A stretch of 64,000 nucleotides of DNA from Acinetobacter guillouiae CIP 63.46 (GCF_000368145.1 NZ_KB849287.1:1-64000); one strand, 5' to 3'; counted from the stretch's first letter, positions 8,935-19,272 are shown. Numbers and translations are program-made. Notes: generated by a model not told the origin, from the sequence alone.

Positions 8935-10650
8935 ATGAAATGGAACTCTTTAAAGACTAAAGCAGCTCTTGCATCTACTGCACTGCTTTCTACTGTTGCA
9001 CAAGCAGGCCCAGATTTAGGTGAAGCTCAGCAGCAAGCGACTAACTGGCATGCAATCATTATGTTTGCAATTTTTGTTGGTTTAACCTTATTTATTACCA
9101 AATGGGCTGCAAAACAAACCACCAATACCGCGGATTTCTACACCGCTGGTGGTGGTATCTCTGGTTTCCAAAATGGTTTAGCGATTGCAGGTGACTATAT
9201 GTCTGCTGCATCGTTCTTGGGTATTTCTGCATTGGTGTTTAGCTCAGGCTTTGATGGCTTGCTTTATTCACTGGGTTTCATGGTTGGCTGGCCAATCGTA
9301 TTGTTCTTGGTTGCTGAGCGTTTACGTAACTTAGGTAAATATAACCTGTCTGACGTAGTTTCTTTCCGTTTAGAAGAAAAACCAGTACGTACACTTGCAG
9401 CAATCAGTTCACTTGTTGTTGTGGCTTTCTATTTGATTGCTCAAATGGTGGGTGCAGGTCAGTTGATCAAACTGTTATTTGGTTTGAACTATAACATCGC
9501 AGTTGTGATTGTTGGCCTTCTGATGATGGCTTACGTGATCTTTGGTGGGATGTTGGCGACAACTTGGGTACAGATCATTAAAGCAGTGATGTTACTTTCA
9601 GGTGCAACATTCATGGCGTTCATGGTGATGCATTCTGTCGGTTATAGCTTCTCTGAAATGTTCAAGCAATCTATTGATGTATTTGCAAAAGTACATGATG
9701 TTAGTCTTGATGATGCAACCAAAATTATGGGACCAGGCAGTTTGGCGAAAAACCCACTCGATGCTTTGTCACTTGGTTTAGCACTCATGTTTGGTACAGC
9801 AGGTTTACCACATATTCTTATGCGTTTCTTTACAGTTAAAGATGCTAAAGAAGCACGTAAATCTGTGGTTGTTGCAACAGGTTTCATTGGTTACTTCTAT
9901 TTATTAACCTTCATTATTGGTTTCGGTGCGATCCTTTTCGTATCAAACAACCCACAATTTATTGATGTTGCAAAAATGGCTGTGACTGGCAAACTAGAAT
10001 TAGTTGGCGGTAATAACATGGCAGCGGTACACCTTGCAGATGCAGTGGGTGGCGATCTGTTCATGGGCTTTATTTCAGCAGTTGCATTCGCAACGATTCT
10101 TGCGGTAGTTGCGGGTTTGACACTGTCAGGTGCTTCAGCAATTTCACATGACTTGTACGCAAACGTATTGAAAAAAGGTCAAACAACCCCTGAATCTGAA
10201 TTACGTATGTCGAAGATTGCAACACTTGGTCTTGCGATCTTTGCGATGATCTTAGGTATTTTGTTCGAGAAACAAAACGTTGCCTTCATGGTTGGTTTAG
10301 CATTCTCTGTCGCGGCGTGTGCAAACTTCCCAGTATTGGTTCTTTCAATGTTCTGGAAAGGCTTAACTACACGTGGTGCTGTTGTAGGTGGTGTTGTCGG
10401 TCTAGTGACAGCGGTGACTTTAATTATCTTGTCTAAAGCAGTTTGGGTAGACACATTAAAAATCTCTGATACTCCGATCAACTCATTCAATGGTCCTGCA
10501 ATCTTTGCCATGCCATTAGCATTCATCTGCTGCTGGTTATTCTCTGTGACAGATAAATCTGCACGTGCAGAAGCAGAGCGCAAAGCATTTGATGCACAGT
10601 TTGTACGTTCACAAACAGGTATTGGTATCTCTGGTGCTTCAGATCACTAA
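8935..10650 (+). CDS. actP: Cation/acetate symporter
   Basis: 571 aa SSS-family permease. A cleavable-looking N-terminal segment ending in TVAQAG is followed by about 13 membrane helices; family motifs include [46 protein letters not shown] and the [14 protein letters not shown] stretch. It imports acetate and other short monocarboxylates with a cation. It is the second gene of the yjcH-actP operon and faces the CrbS/MxtR-like kinase, which probably controls it. An intrinsic terminator follows 20 bases after the stop. Confidence 0.95.
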   Translation: MKWNSLKTKAALASTALLSTVAQAGPDLGEAQQQATNWHAIIMFAIFVGLTLFITKWAAKQTTNTADFYTAGGGISGFQNGLAIAGDYMSAASFLGISALVFSSGFDGLLYSLGFMVGWPIVLFLVAERLRNLGKYNLSDVVSFRLEEKPVRTLAAISSLVVVAFYLIAQMVGAGQLIKLLFGLNYNIAVVIVGLLMMAYVIFGGMLATTWVQIIKAVMLLSGATFMAFMVMHSVGYSFSEMFKQSIDVFAKVHDVSLDDATKIMGPGSLAKNPLDALSLGLALMFGTAGLPHILMRFFTVKDAKEARKSVVVATGFIGYFYLLTFIIGFGAILFVSNNPQFIDVAKMAVTGKLELVGGNNMAAVHLADAVGGDLFMGFISAVAFATILAVVAGLTLSGASAISHDLYANVLKKGQTTPESELRMSKIATLGLAIFAMILGILFEKQNVAFMVGLAFSVAACANFPVLVLSMFWKGLTTRGAVVGGVVGLVTAVTLIILSKAVWVDTLKISDTPINSFNGPAIFAMPLAFICCWLFSVTDKSARAEAERKAFDAQFVRSQTGIGISGASDH

Positions 10651-10670
10651 GTGATTTGAGATCAGCCTAA

Positions 10671-10697
10671 AAAACACCTTTTCGAAGGTGTTTTTTT
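10671..10697 (+). terminator. yjcH-actP terminator
   Basis: Stem AAAACACCTT / AAGGTGTTTT with loop TTCG, followed by T's. Confidence 0.9.
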
Positions 10698-10868
10698 ATG
10701 GGTGATGCAAAACTAGAACTCAATCATCCCAGTTTGAGCCTTTAAGCGATATACAGCTTGTTTGATGCTGATTGATCAGTTGAATGATCACGAAAAATTG
10801 AAAGGATTTAAGAAACCCAATGAATATGTTAATTTGAATGTTTAAAAGAACAATCAGAATCAGAAAAT

Positions 10869-11549
10869 ATGCGTTCAATGATCGAATTTTGGAAAGGTTT
10901 TAAACAATTACCATCAGCATGGTTATTGTTGGTCCAACTGCTTATTTTAGTTTTATCTGTTTATACCAATGCCAGCAGAAGTTATCAAATTTTAACTTGG
11001 TTACTCGGTGTATCCGCGTTACTGATTATTGCCAAAGTGATTCGACAAACACCGACATTTACACTGTTGGGCTTAACCTTTGTCACAGGGGCATTTGTAC
11101 TGTCCTTTCTAATGTTGATCGGTTTTCATTCTGTTACTTTGCAAATCTTTGCACATTCATTTGAAGCAGCCGCTTATTTTTGTGCAGCATATGGTTTAAT
11201 CCGTTATATGTTTGCAGATCGTTATTTAACCAAAGATGAGCTGTTTGCTGCAGGTGCAGTATTTACCCTGATCGCATGGGGATTTGCCTTCTTATACAGT
11301 ATCTGTCAATTGGTGGTTCCACAGAGTTTTCAAAACCCAAATCATGTTGCGGACTACCAATCTTGGCTGGATTTATTGTTCATTAGTTTTAGTTTGCAAT
11401 CGGCAACAGGATTGTCCGATTTGATTCCTGTTGCACCTGCTGCGCGGGTGATTTCAATGTTGCAAATGTTCTGTGGCGTGATGTATTTTGCCCTGATCGT
11501 CTCACGGATGATTGCCCTGCAATATATTGAAAATAAACCAAAATCATGA
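10869..11549 (+). CDS. Putative ion-channel protein with a divergent pore signature
   Basis: 226 aa, about six hydrophobic segments. The last ~60 residues align by eye with the pore loop and inner helix of two-TM potassium channels: pore helix LDLLFISFSLQSA, then TGLSDLIPVAP, then an inner helix RVISMLQMFCGVMYFALIVSRM. In classical K+ channels the filter reads TVGYGD; here it is T-G-L-S-D, so the ion specificity is doubtful. The gene starts with ATG at 10869 without a strong ribosome site. It sits between actP and betT but is separated from both by terminator or spacing, so it is probably monocistronic. Confidence 0.65.
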   Translation: MRSMIEFWKGFKQLPSAWLLLVQLLILVLSVYTNASRSYQILTWLLGVSALLIIAKVIRQTPTFTLLGLTFVTGAFVLSFLMLIGFHSVTLQIFAHSFEAAAYFCAAYGLIRYMFADRYLTKDELFAAGAVFTLIAWGFAFLYSICQLVVPQSFQNPNHVADYQSWLDLLFISFSLQSATGLSDLIPVAPAARVISMLQMFCGVMYFALIVSRMIALQYIENKPKS

Positions 11550-11716
11550 GCTAATGATCTTGTTACATTTAGTAAATTGTTGAAAATGTTAATTTAAATT
11601 ATAATGTGGCCTGAATCCAATCGCTGTTCTACAGGATTCGTCTTTTTTCACACCTGTGAATGCCTTTTTTTGACTTTAAAAAGTCTGTCCATTGAGTATA
11701 AAAACCTGGGGGAAAT

Positions 11717-13684
11717 ATGCCTTCCAAAAAAATCACTTGGTTTGACAATGTCAATCCAAATGTTTTCTTGAGCACTGTTGGAATTATTGCGCTTTTTTTA
11801 GCCGTTGTTGTCTTTGCACCAAATGCCTTTGAACTGATTACTCAAAGGATGAACCGCTGGATCACCGATTCATTTAGTTGGTTCTATGTTTTATCTGTCG
11901 CAATATTTTTAATTGTGCTGATTTTTATTGCCTTTTCTGACATGGGTAAAATCAAGCTTGGACCTGATCATAGTCAGCCTGAGTATAGTAATGGGTCATG
12001 GTTTGCGATGCTATTTACTGCGGGTATGGGGATCGGGTTAATGTTCTTCAGTGTTGCAGAACCTGTCATGCATTATGTCAATCCACCTGCTGGTGATCCA
12101 CAAACCATAGAATCTGCCCAAGAAGCAATGAGAATTACCTTTTTCCATTGGGGCTTACATGCTTGGGCTATCTATGCAGTTGTTGGCTTAACGCTGGCTT
12201 ATTTTGCTTTTCGCTATAACTTGCCACTCAAAGTTCGTTCGGGTTTATTTCCGATTATTGGACAACGAATTCATGGCCCAATCGGAGATGCGGTCGATAC
12301 TTTTGCCACCATTGGTACGGTATTTGGTGTGGCTACCACGTTAGGATTTGGGGTAACTCAAATTAATTCTGGCTTAAATTATTTATTTGGCTGGGAAAGT
12401 AATATTAGCACCCAAATCTTTTTGATTATTGTGGTGAGTACGCTGGCTTCGTTGTCGGTTTTCCTCGGATTAGACAAAGGAATTAAACGACTCTCTGAAC
12501 TGAATCTGATTTTAGCTTTGGTATTGCTAGGCTTTGTATTCCTCGCCAGTTCCAGTATTTATATCCTACAAGCAACTATTCAAAACGCTGGACAGTATAT
12601 TTCGAATTTGTTTAGCATGACCTTTAATTTATATGCTTATCAATCGAATGGCTGGATTGGGGGGTGGACCATTATGTATTGGGCATGGTGGATTTCTTGG
12701 TCACCATTTGTTGGTATGTTTATTGCGCGTGTTTCAAAAGGTCGAACCATTCGAGAGTTTATTGTCGGTGTACTGCTTATTCCGACAGGCTTTACCTTGA
12801 TCTGGATGGGTTTTATTGGCAATGCTGCCTTGTTTAGTATTTTGGAACAAGGGCAGACGGGGCTGATTTCTGCGGTACAAAAAGATTCATCAGTTGCATT
12901 GTTTGAGTTTTTAACCCATCTGCCTTTTTCAGGTGTGTTTAGTCTTATTGCGACACTGCTGGTGGTGTTGTTCTTTGTTACCTCTGCGGATTCTGGTGCA
13001 TTGGTGACCGATTATCTCACTGCGAAAACAGAAAATTCGCCGATATGGCAACGCTTGTTCTGGACTGTTTTAATGGCGGTCTTGTCGATCATTCTTTTAA
13101 TGGTTGGTGGGCTAGGCGCGCTACAATCGGCCACCATGATGAGTGCACTACCATTCACTTTTATTATGCTGCTGTTGTGTTGGGGCTTAGTCAAAGCATT
13201 GCGCTTAGATGTCACCAAAATGCAGGCTTTACAAGTGGCAAGAATCACGCCGAGAGCTGTGCAAAATCCACGTAGTTGGCAGCAACGTTTAGGCTTAATC
13301 ATGCACTATCCGCATACATTGGCCGAAGTACAACATTATATTCAGGTTGATGTGATTAAGGCTTTTGAAAGTATTCGTTTTGAGTTTAAACGCCGTGATT
13401 TAAATGTGGTGATTAAAGAAACTGAAGACGGTGTTCAACTGAGTGTGGATCATCATGATGAGTTCAATTTTATCTATAAAGTCATTGCACGCAAAATGGT
13501 TGCGCCAAGTTTTATGATGAATGAAGAACATCAGGAAACCGATGATTTTTATCAAGCAGAAATATTTTTAAGAGAAGGTGGTCAAAACTATGATGTGATG
13601 GAGTGGACGCAAGAAGACTTGATTCAAGACATCATTGACCAATATGAACGTCATCTACATTTCTTAAATGTACTGAGAAACTAA
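11717..13684 (+). CDS. betT: BCCT-family choline/betaine transporter
   Basis: 655 aa. Twelve predicted membrane helices with the BCCT signatures GMGIGLMFFSVAEP and YWAWWISWSPFVGMFIARVSKGRT, then a cytoplasmic C-terminal tail of about 150 residues of the kind that senses osmotic stress in BetT/BetP proteins. It should import choline or glycine betaine for osmoprotection or catabolism. GGGGGA sits 5 nt before the ATG. No bet genes adjoin it, so the exact substrate (choline versus betaine) is inferred only from overall similarity. Confidence 0.85.
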   Translation: MPSKKITWFDNVNPNVFLSTVGIIALFLAVVVFAPNAFELITQRMNRWITDSFSWFYVLSVAIFLIVLIFIAFSDMGKIKLGPDHSQPEYSNGSWFAMLFTAGMGIGLMFFSVAEPVMHYVNPPAGDPQTIESAQEAMRITFFHWGLHAWAIYAVVGLTLAYFAFRYNLPLKVRSGLFPIIGQRIHGPIGDAVDTFATIGTVFGVATTLGFGVTQINSGLNYLFGWESNISTQIFLIIVVSTLASLSVFLGLDKGIKRLSELNLILALVLLGFVFLASSSIYILQATIQNAGQYISNLFSMTFNLYAYQSNGWIGGWTIMYWAWWISWSPFVGMFIARVSKGRTIREFIVGVLLIPTGFTLIWMGFIGNAALFSILEQGQTGLISAVQKDSSVALFEFLTHLPFSGVFSLIATLLVVLFFVTSADSGALVTDYLTAKTENSPIWQRLFWTVLMAVLSIILLMVGGLGALQSATMMSALPFTFIMLLLCWGLVKALRLDVTKMQALQVARITPRAVQNPRSWQQRLGLIMHYPHTLAEVQHYIQVDVIKAFESIRFEFKRRDLNVVIKETEDGVQLSVDHHDEFNFIYKVIARKMVAPSFMMNEEHQETDDFYQAEIFLREGGQNYDVMEWTQEDLIQDIIDQYERHLHFLNVLRN

Positions 13685-13710
13685 GTTGTTTATTTAAAAA
13701 GAAAGGCAAT

Positions 13711-13739
13711 AAAAAAGGACTCGTATGAGTCCTTTTTTT
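13711..13739. terminator. Bidirectional terminator
   Basis: Stem of 12 bp (AAAAAAGGACTC / GAGTCCTTTTTT) with loop GTAT, shared by betT and the convergent porin gene. Confidence 0.92.
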
Positions 13740-13758
13740 AATTCAATTTCTAAGCAAC

Positions 13759-14643
13759 TTAGAAACGGAATTTAGCGTTTAAGCCAACAGTTTGCGTATC
13801 ACCAACATACGAAATTGCTTGACCTTTATTCGCTTCGTAGTTTGCATTTACGTAGCTCGCACCAACTGCAATCGCAGGAGTGATGAAGTAGTTTACGTTT
13901 GCACCCCAAGCTGAATCAGGCGTACCTTCGTAGCTAGACGCTGCGTAAGAAGCACCAACGCTTAATTGTGGGTTCAAATAGAAATCAGTTTTGAACTGGT
14001 ATGCAGTCGCATCACCATAGATAATGCCTGATTCAAACGCTAAAGACATATTTGTACCGTCAATACCGCCAACGTATTTAGCACGTGCAGTGATTGCGTC
14101 TTGGTCTTCACCAATTGTTGCAGCTTCAGCAGTCGCTTTAGCAACGCCGTTACCCATAACATTGAATGCATCTAAAGCAACTTGGTCAGCAACGTTAGTA
14201 TAACCAACAGCAACTAAGAAGTTTTGAGTAGGAAGAGCACCCACTTCTAATGCAAAACGATCGCCTTGATCATTTGACAAGCCATTTTTACCGTCAAGGA
14301 TCGTGTGGCTATAAGAAGCACTTGCGTACGCAGGTACATATGGAGTAGGAACATAAAGTTCAGCTTTAGCGCCGTAGTTATGTGCAATTACATCAGCATC
14401 TAATTCGCCATAGTTATATGCTAAAGAAACATTCGAAGCTTGGTTTAAAAACGCTGCTTCAGCCAATGGACCTTTTGAAGAGTCAACATTTTTGAAGTAG
14501 TAAGTACCTTGCAAACCACCAGTGAAATCTTTGTCATTTTCAGTTGTATCGATATACTCTGATTGACCTTGAATTTCAAATTGGTATGCTTGAGCGCCGG
14601 TCATGGCTAATAATAAAGCAGTGGCTAAACCGAGTTTTTTCAT
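13759..14643 (-). CDS. Omp33-36 family outer membrane porin
   Basis: 294 aa. A typical signal peptide (MKKLGLATALLLAMTGAQA) is followed by a beta-barrel sequence ending in the outer-membrane signature LNAKFRF with terminal Phe. The N-terminal region closely resembles the A. baumannii 33-36 kDa porin (water channel, fibronectin binding, linked with carbapenem entry). The ATG at 14643 is used because GGAAAAG precedes it and the signal peptide begins there; a TTG at 14655 would add four residues. Its upstream region is the long spacer before the OXA gene, with room for complex control. Confidence 0.9.
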   Translation of the reverse strand: MKKLGLATALLLAMTGAQAYQFEIQGQSEYIDTTENDKDFTGGLQGTYYFKNVDSSKGPLAEAAFLNQASNVSLAYNYGELDADVIAHNYGAKAELYVPTPYVPAYASASYSHTILDGKNGLSNDQGDRFALEVGALPTQNFLVAVGYTNVADQVALDAFNVMGNGVAKATAEAATIGEDQDAITARAKYVGGIDGTNMSLAFESGIIYGDATAYQFKTDFYLNPQLSVGASYAASSYEGTPDSAWGANVNYFITPAIAVGASYVNANYEANKGQAISYVGDTQTVGLNAKFRF

Positions 14644-15171
14644 AATCTTTTCCAATAGGAGAAATTGGTGAAACAGACGGCATTGTATTGTAACAAGATA
14701 TTAAGTCAATGACGTTTAAGGCCACTGTTTACAAAGTAGATACATGAAATTTACATTGTTTAAAAAACGTACATTTGAACAGCTTTACGTCAACCTGAGA
14801 AAAAACTTAATTAGAACAACATACTAAATTCAGACAAAAGTTTTATTTCATATAAAACAGATATCAAATTGTTAAATTAACACATTCATTTTATTGTTTA
14901 TTTGTGTTTTTTTGATCGATATTACCGATGTTTGTTTTGCGATCAATGTCAAGAAAATGTCATTAAATTCTGCTTATTTTTAGAATTAATTTGTGATTGT
15001 ATAATCATTTCATGTGAATATTGTTGTTTTATTCTCAATTATTTATAAAAACGATAATTAATTTATATCCGATCAATTTAATAGGTTTTACAAAGTAAAA
15101 GATATTTTGGATAATGAGTCAATAAAGTTCATTCATTTTAAATGAATTTTTTTGAGATTTTGAGTTTATAT

Positions 15172-15203
15172 GCCCAGCTTTCCCCAAGGTTGGGCTTTTT
15201 TTT
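15172..15203 (+). terminator. Orphan plus-strand terminator
   Basis: Stem GCCCAGCTT / AAGGTTGGGC (one G-T pair and slight asymmetry) followed by eight T. No plus-strand gene precedes it back to betT at 13684, so it may end an unannotated RNA arising in 14660-15170. The palindrome ATTCATTT-T-AAATGAAT plus seven T at 15131-15152 precedes it. Confidence 0.75.
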
Positions 15204-15249
15204 ATTTAAAAATTCAAAGCAAATCGCATTAAATAGATCATAAAAATAT

Positions 15250-15266
15250 TGCACCAATATATAGCA
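15250..15266 (+). promoter_or_regulatory. NtrC-like site 1
   Basis: TGCACCAATATATAGCA; the NtrC consensus is TGCACCA-N3-TGGTGCA (17 bp). The left half is perfect and the right half keeps GCA. It is 16/17 identical to the site at 15417-15433 and lies about 40 bp upstream of the sigma-54 promoter. Confidence 0.5.
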
Positions 15267-15290
15267 TAATTAAACAAAAGATGAATTATG

Positions 15291-15307
15291 TTGGCATGAT
15301 TCTTGCC
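15291..15307 (+). promoter_or_regulatory. Sigma-54 promoter upstream of the OXA gene
   Basis: TTGGCATGATTCTTGCC has GG and GC separated by exactly 10 bases and matches the consensus TGGCAYG-N4-TTGC. Transcription would start near 15318, heading toward the OXA start at 15524. The functional target is not certain. Confidence 0.65.
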
Positions 15308-15310
15308 AAA

Positions 15311-15345
15311 AAAAATCCCAATTTTCAAAGAAAACTGGGATTTTT
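15311..15345. terminator. Hairpin at the predicted sigma-54 start
   Basis: AAAAATCCCA / TGGGATTTTT with a further TTTT/AAAA pairing. It resembles a bidirectional terminator, but the predicted sigma-54 start (~15318) falls in its left arm, so it would not fully form in that RNA. Confidence 0.55.
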
Positions 15346-15407
15346 CGCCAAAATCTGGAGCAAATCAATAAATTCTGCTGAGGAATATTAATAAATTGCC
15401 CTAATGA

Positions 15408-15433
15408 GGTGCATTATGCACCAATATATTGCA
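15408..15433 (+). promoter_or_regulatory. NtrC-like site 2 with overlapping palindrome
   Basis: 15408-15422 is the perfect palindrome GGTGCAT-T-ATGCACC; 15417-15433 is TGCACCAATATATTGCA, the second copy of the 17-bp NtrC-like motif. It lies about 90 bp upstream of the OXA start codon and would be inside the leader of a sigma-54 transcript. Confidence 0.45.
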
Positions 15434-15514
15434 CCTGTAAATATTTTCTTACATTCAATTTAAAAAATAATTCATGGGCTCATCTACACTATTTCAGATT
15501 GAGTCAATGCCTAA

Positions 15515-16369
<855 letters not shown>

Positions 16370-16379
16370 ATGCAGTAGG

Positions 16380-16415
16380 TAAAAAAATGCCCAGTTTATT
16401 GGGGAAAACTGGGCA
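16380..16415 (-). terminator. Minus-strand terminator after the OXA gene
   Basis: 10-bp stem TGCCCAGTTT / AAACTGGGCA with an 8-nt loop. On the minus strand it is followed by seven T; on the plus strand only by ATAAAAAAT. It thus best stops transcription coming from the right, although it may also help end the OXA transcript. Confidence 0.65.
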
Positions 16416-16655
16416 ATAAAAAATATATATTTTCAAATCATGAGAATTTCTATCTGAGTCTAATTTTATGCAAATTCTATTTATATGTAAAATGTGAATT
16501 TTGAATATTACTCATCTATAAAAACGATAATATAAAGCAGTTGAACGCTGTAGATTAAACTTGATTATGTGGAGTAGTTTATGTGTATATATTCTATAAT
16601 ATAAACAAAATTTCTTTAGCTTTATTACGATATAACTTCCCACAGGACCATGGTG

Positions 16656-18368
16656 ATGGTGCATGAACTCAGATCAGAACAAATAAGCACGCGTTTGCTT
16701 ATCCTCATGTCAGTCATCATTTTGTCTGTTTTGTTAATTGCTGTTCCACAAATCATCAGTAATTATCGAGAGTATAGCCGAGCAAATCGAGCTTTAGTCA
16801 ATATTCAAGCCTTGCAAGTTTTTGCTGAAACATCCAATAAAATTTCACGGGAAAGAGCGCCAACAAATAAAGCAATGTCGAGCTCGACAGCAAATTTTCC
16901 AGACAGAATAAAAGAATTGCAGGACTATCGTAAGGACGTAGATCAACAGATTAATTTAACCGTAGAGACCTTAAACAAGGCGGGGTTTACCAGTTTGGCG
17001 GATCAAGTAGATGTTCAATTAAGACATGATTTGAACATCGCCCGTAAACAAGTCGATGCTTATTTAGCCTTGCCGTTAAAAGAACGTAATTCAGTGCAAA
17101 TGGATCAAGTGATTCAGGGAATGTTTCGGGCATGGGACAGTTGTAGAGCCATGTTGCAGCAATTAATTAACCATTCAAAAAAGAATAATAGCGATGTGAC
17201 TGATTATGCTTCAATTGTGCTGATATTGGCTGATTTACGTGATCAATCTGGACGAGTCGCGTCCAATATCATGGCACCCCTAAGCTTTTCCGAACCATTG
17301 CCTGAATATAACAAAGCACGCTCATTACAAACGCAAGAACAGGTTAAATATTTATGGCGTTTGATGGATACCATGCAAATAGAATCCTTAAAAACCCCTG
17401 AGTATCTTTATTTATATGGTCAAGTAAAAACTCAATTTATTGACCAAGGTTTACCCATTGTAAATCGTTTGGTGCAAGAGAGTAGAAATCAGCAGCCTTA
17501 TTTTTTAACGGCAAACCAACTGACAGATGCAATCGTGGATAAGTTTACCACGGTGGTAAATTTACAAAAATATCTACTTGAAACCCACGCCTTAAGTGCG
17601 CGTCATCGAATGGAATCGGAGCAACGTCAATTTTTTATCACTTTATTTATTTCTCTTTTGTCATTGTCGGTAGCAGTTTTTACGATGTTATATACACGTA
17701 AAAAGTTATTTGAACCCTTGATATATGCAAGAAATATGATCTTAGAGTTATCACAAGTTCAAGAGCGTGATTATATAGGTGCAGCTTCGATACAAACCAA
17801 AGAGGTGCATACCCTAACCGATGCATTGGATAAATTAAAAGAAATGCTCAAGCAACGCGATGCTTTTGAATTTCAATTACAAAATAGTGCCAACACCGAC
17901 AGCTTAACCGGTGTTTCAAATCGACTCGCTTTAGAGGTTTATTTAAAAAATATCGCAACACAACCTGATCGCTTTCAAGAGTTGACCTTGATCATGGTGG
18001 ATATTGATAATTTTAAATATGTGAATGATCGCTTTGGACATATTTTAGGTGATTCGGTTATTGTTGAAATTGCTCGATGTTTAAAAGCAAATATTGCGCA
18101 ATCCGATTTAATTGTACGTTTTGGTGGTGATGAGTTTTTGATTTTAATTGATCGCATCCAATGGGATTGGGCATTACAAATTTCTGAAAGTATTTTGGCT
18201 GATGTATCACGGTTAAATTTTAATAGTTCGATGTCTAACGAACAGCTGAATGTTTCTGTCAGTATTGGCGTGGCAACAGGGGCTGAAAGTTGGGAAGCTT
18301 TGTTTAATCGGGCAGATGCATCGCTATTTAAAGCCAAAGCACAAGGTCGAAATAAAGTTGTGGGATGA
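16656..18368 (+). CDS. Membrane diguanylate cyclase (GGDEF)
   Basis: 570 aa. One N-terminal membrane helix, a periplasmic sensor region of about 290 residues rich in helices, a second helix near residue 330, a linker, and a C-terminal GGDEF domain with intact RFGGDEFL and the TDSLTGVSNR and DIDNFKYVNDRFGH motifs. It should make cyclic di-GMP from GTP. The RxxD inhibitory site five residues before GGDEF is absent (AQSD), so product feedback may be missing. AGGA at 16644-16647 gives 8-nt spacing to the ATG at 16656, preferred to the ATG at 16650. No EAL domain is present. The signal sensed is unknown. Confidence 0.88.
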   Translation: MVHELRSEQISTRLLILMSVIILSVLLIAVPQIISNYREYSRANRALVNIQALQVFAETSNKISRERAPTNKAMSSSTANFPDRIKELQDYRKDVDQQINLTVETLNKAGFTSLADQVDVQLRHDLNIARKQVDAYLALPLKERNSVQMDQVIQGMFRAWDSCRAMLQQLINHSKKNNSDVTDYASIVLILADLRDQSGRVASNIMAPLSFSEPLPEYNKARSLQTQEQVKYLWRLMDTMQIESLKTPEYLYLYGQVKTQFIDQGLPIVNRLVQESRNQQPYFLTANQLTDAIVDKFTTVVNLQKYLLETHALSARHRMESEQRQFFITLFISLLSLSVAVFTMLYTRKKLFEPLIYARNMILELSQVQERDYIGAASIQTKEVHTLTDALDKLKEMLKQRDAFEFQLQNSANTDSLTGVSNRLALEVYLKNIATQPDRFQELTLIMVDIDNFKYVNDRFGHILGDSVIVEIARCLKANIAQSDLIVRFGGDEFLILIDRIQWDWALQISESILADVSRLNFNSSMSNEQLNVSVSIGVATGAESWEALFNRADASLFKAKAQGRNKVVG

Positions 18369-18447
18369 TCGATTGGGTATCTTGATGATGATTAACCCGT
18401 TTGAAAAAGTTGATTTATCGTCAGCATTTAATGATAAAAATACTGAA

Positions 18448-19017
18448 TTATTTTGAAGTGACTTTAAGCAACTCAGCATACAATTGATTTAAAAATCGTT
18501 GCTGTTCGGCATTGTCTTTAAAGTAGCGTTGATAAAGCACACTACAGCTTTCCACATCAACAATATTACTTGGATTAAATGACCAATCCTCTGTATTTTT
18601 AATACTAATCCCTAGATCATCACCACAACGTTGCCACTGTTTGGAGAAGCCAGAGTTTTGATTGGGAGCAAGCTGCTTAAATTCTGCGTTAAGGCTAAAG
18701 CCGCGCATTTCTGAGTTGCTGAATTTGTTGATTGCATTGATTGGCACACCGGCCCATATAATGGTTTGTCCACTCGGCAATGAGATGCCTTTCAGTTTAC
18801 TTTCATTCATTAACTGACTTTGTCTGCCTGTTTTAAAGCCCTGTTTTTCATAGGTCAAAGTTGAGCCAGCAGGAAGCTGTATTTTTTTAATTAGTAAGGG
18901 TTGGGTGGTTATAAAATAAGGATTGTCGGGTCTGCCATTACCACCCGCAATGTTTATGCTACAACTGCTGAGTAAACAGATACTTGGGACTAAAAGGCAT
19001 GAGTAAAGAAGCTTCAT
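18448..19017 (-). CDS. Putative lipoprotein of unknown function
   Basis: 189 aa. A type II signal peptide with lipobox LSSC is followed by a Gly/Asn-rich segment and a mixed alpha/beta sequence with two cysteines in the C-terminal half that could form a disulfide (QRCGDDLG and VESCSVLYQRYF). I do not recognise the family. It converges with the diguanylate cyclase gene, about 80 bp apart, without a clear terminator between them. Confidence 0.7.
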   Translation of the reverse strand: MKLLYSCLLVPSICLLSSCSINIAGGNGRPDNPYFITTQPLLIKKIQLPAGSTLTYEKQGFKTGRQSQLMNESKLKGISLPSGQTIIWAGVPINAINKFSNSEMRGFSLNAEFKQLAPNQNSGFSKQWQRCGDDLGISIKNTEDWSFNPSNIVDVESCSVLYQRYFKDNAEQQRFLNQLYAELLKVTSK

Positions 19018-19198
19018 AAGGAAAATATCCTGTGCTATGCATTGATCTTGCCTTGTTTAAATTAGAAATGCAAAATTTGCTTTAAAAAATCACAAAATTA
19101 AGCAGATGATTATTGAAATATAGGATGAAAAAAGGCTGAGAATCTGAGTTTTATAAAAATTATATGAGCTATTTAATTTCGAGCTTAGCTGATTAATC

Positions 19199-19264
19199 TC
19201 CTCCTAAGTCCTGTGGGATAAAGAGAGAAACTCCCCCCTTATTTAAAGGAGGGAGGGGGAAGAT
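19199..19264. repeat. G-rich/C-rich palindromic repeat, copy 1
   Basis: CTCCCCCCTT-ATTTA-AAGGAGGGAG with further G's, preceded by CTCCTCCTAAGTCC. The pattern (CTCCC...CTTT...AAAG...GGGAGG) is a small interspersed palindrome seen elsewhere in this window at 53183. Here it lies 10 bp after the uvrA stop and may serve as its terminator. Confidence 0.55.
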
Positions 19265-19272
19265 ACAGTGAA

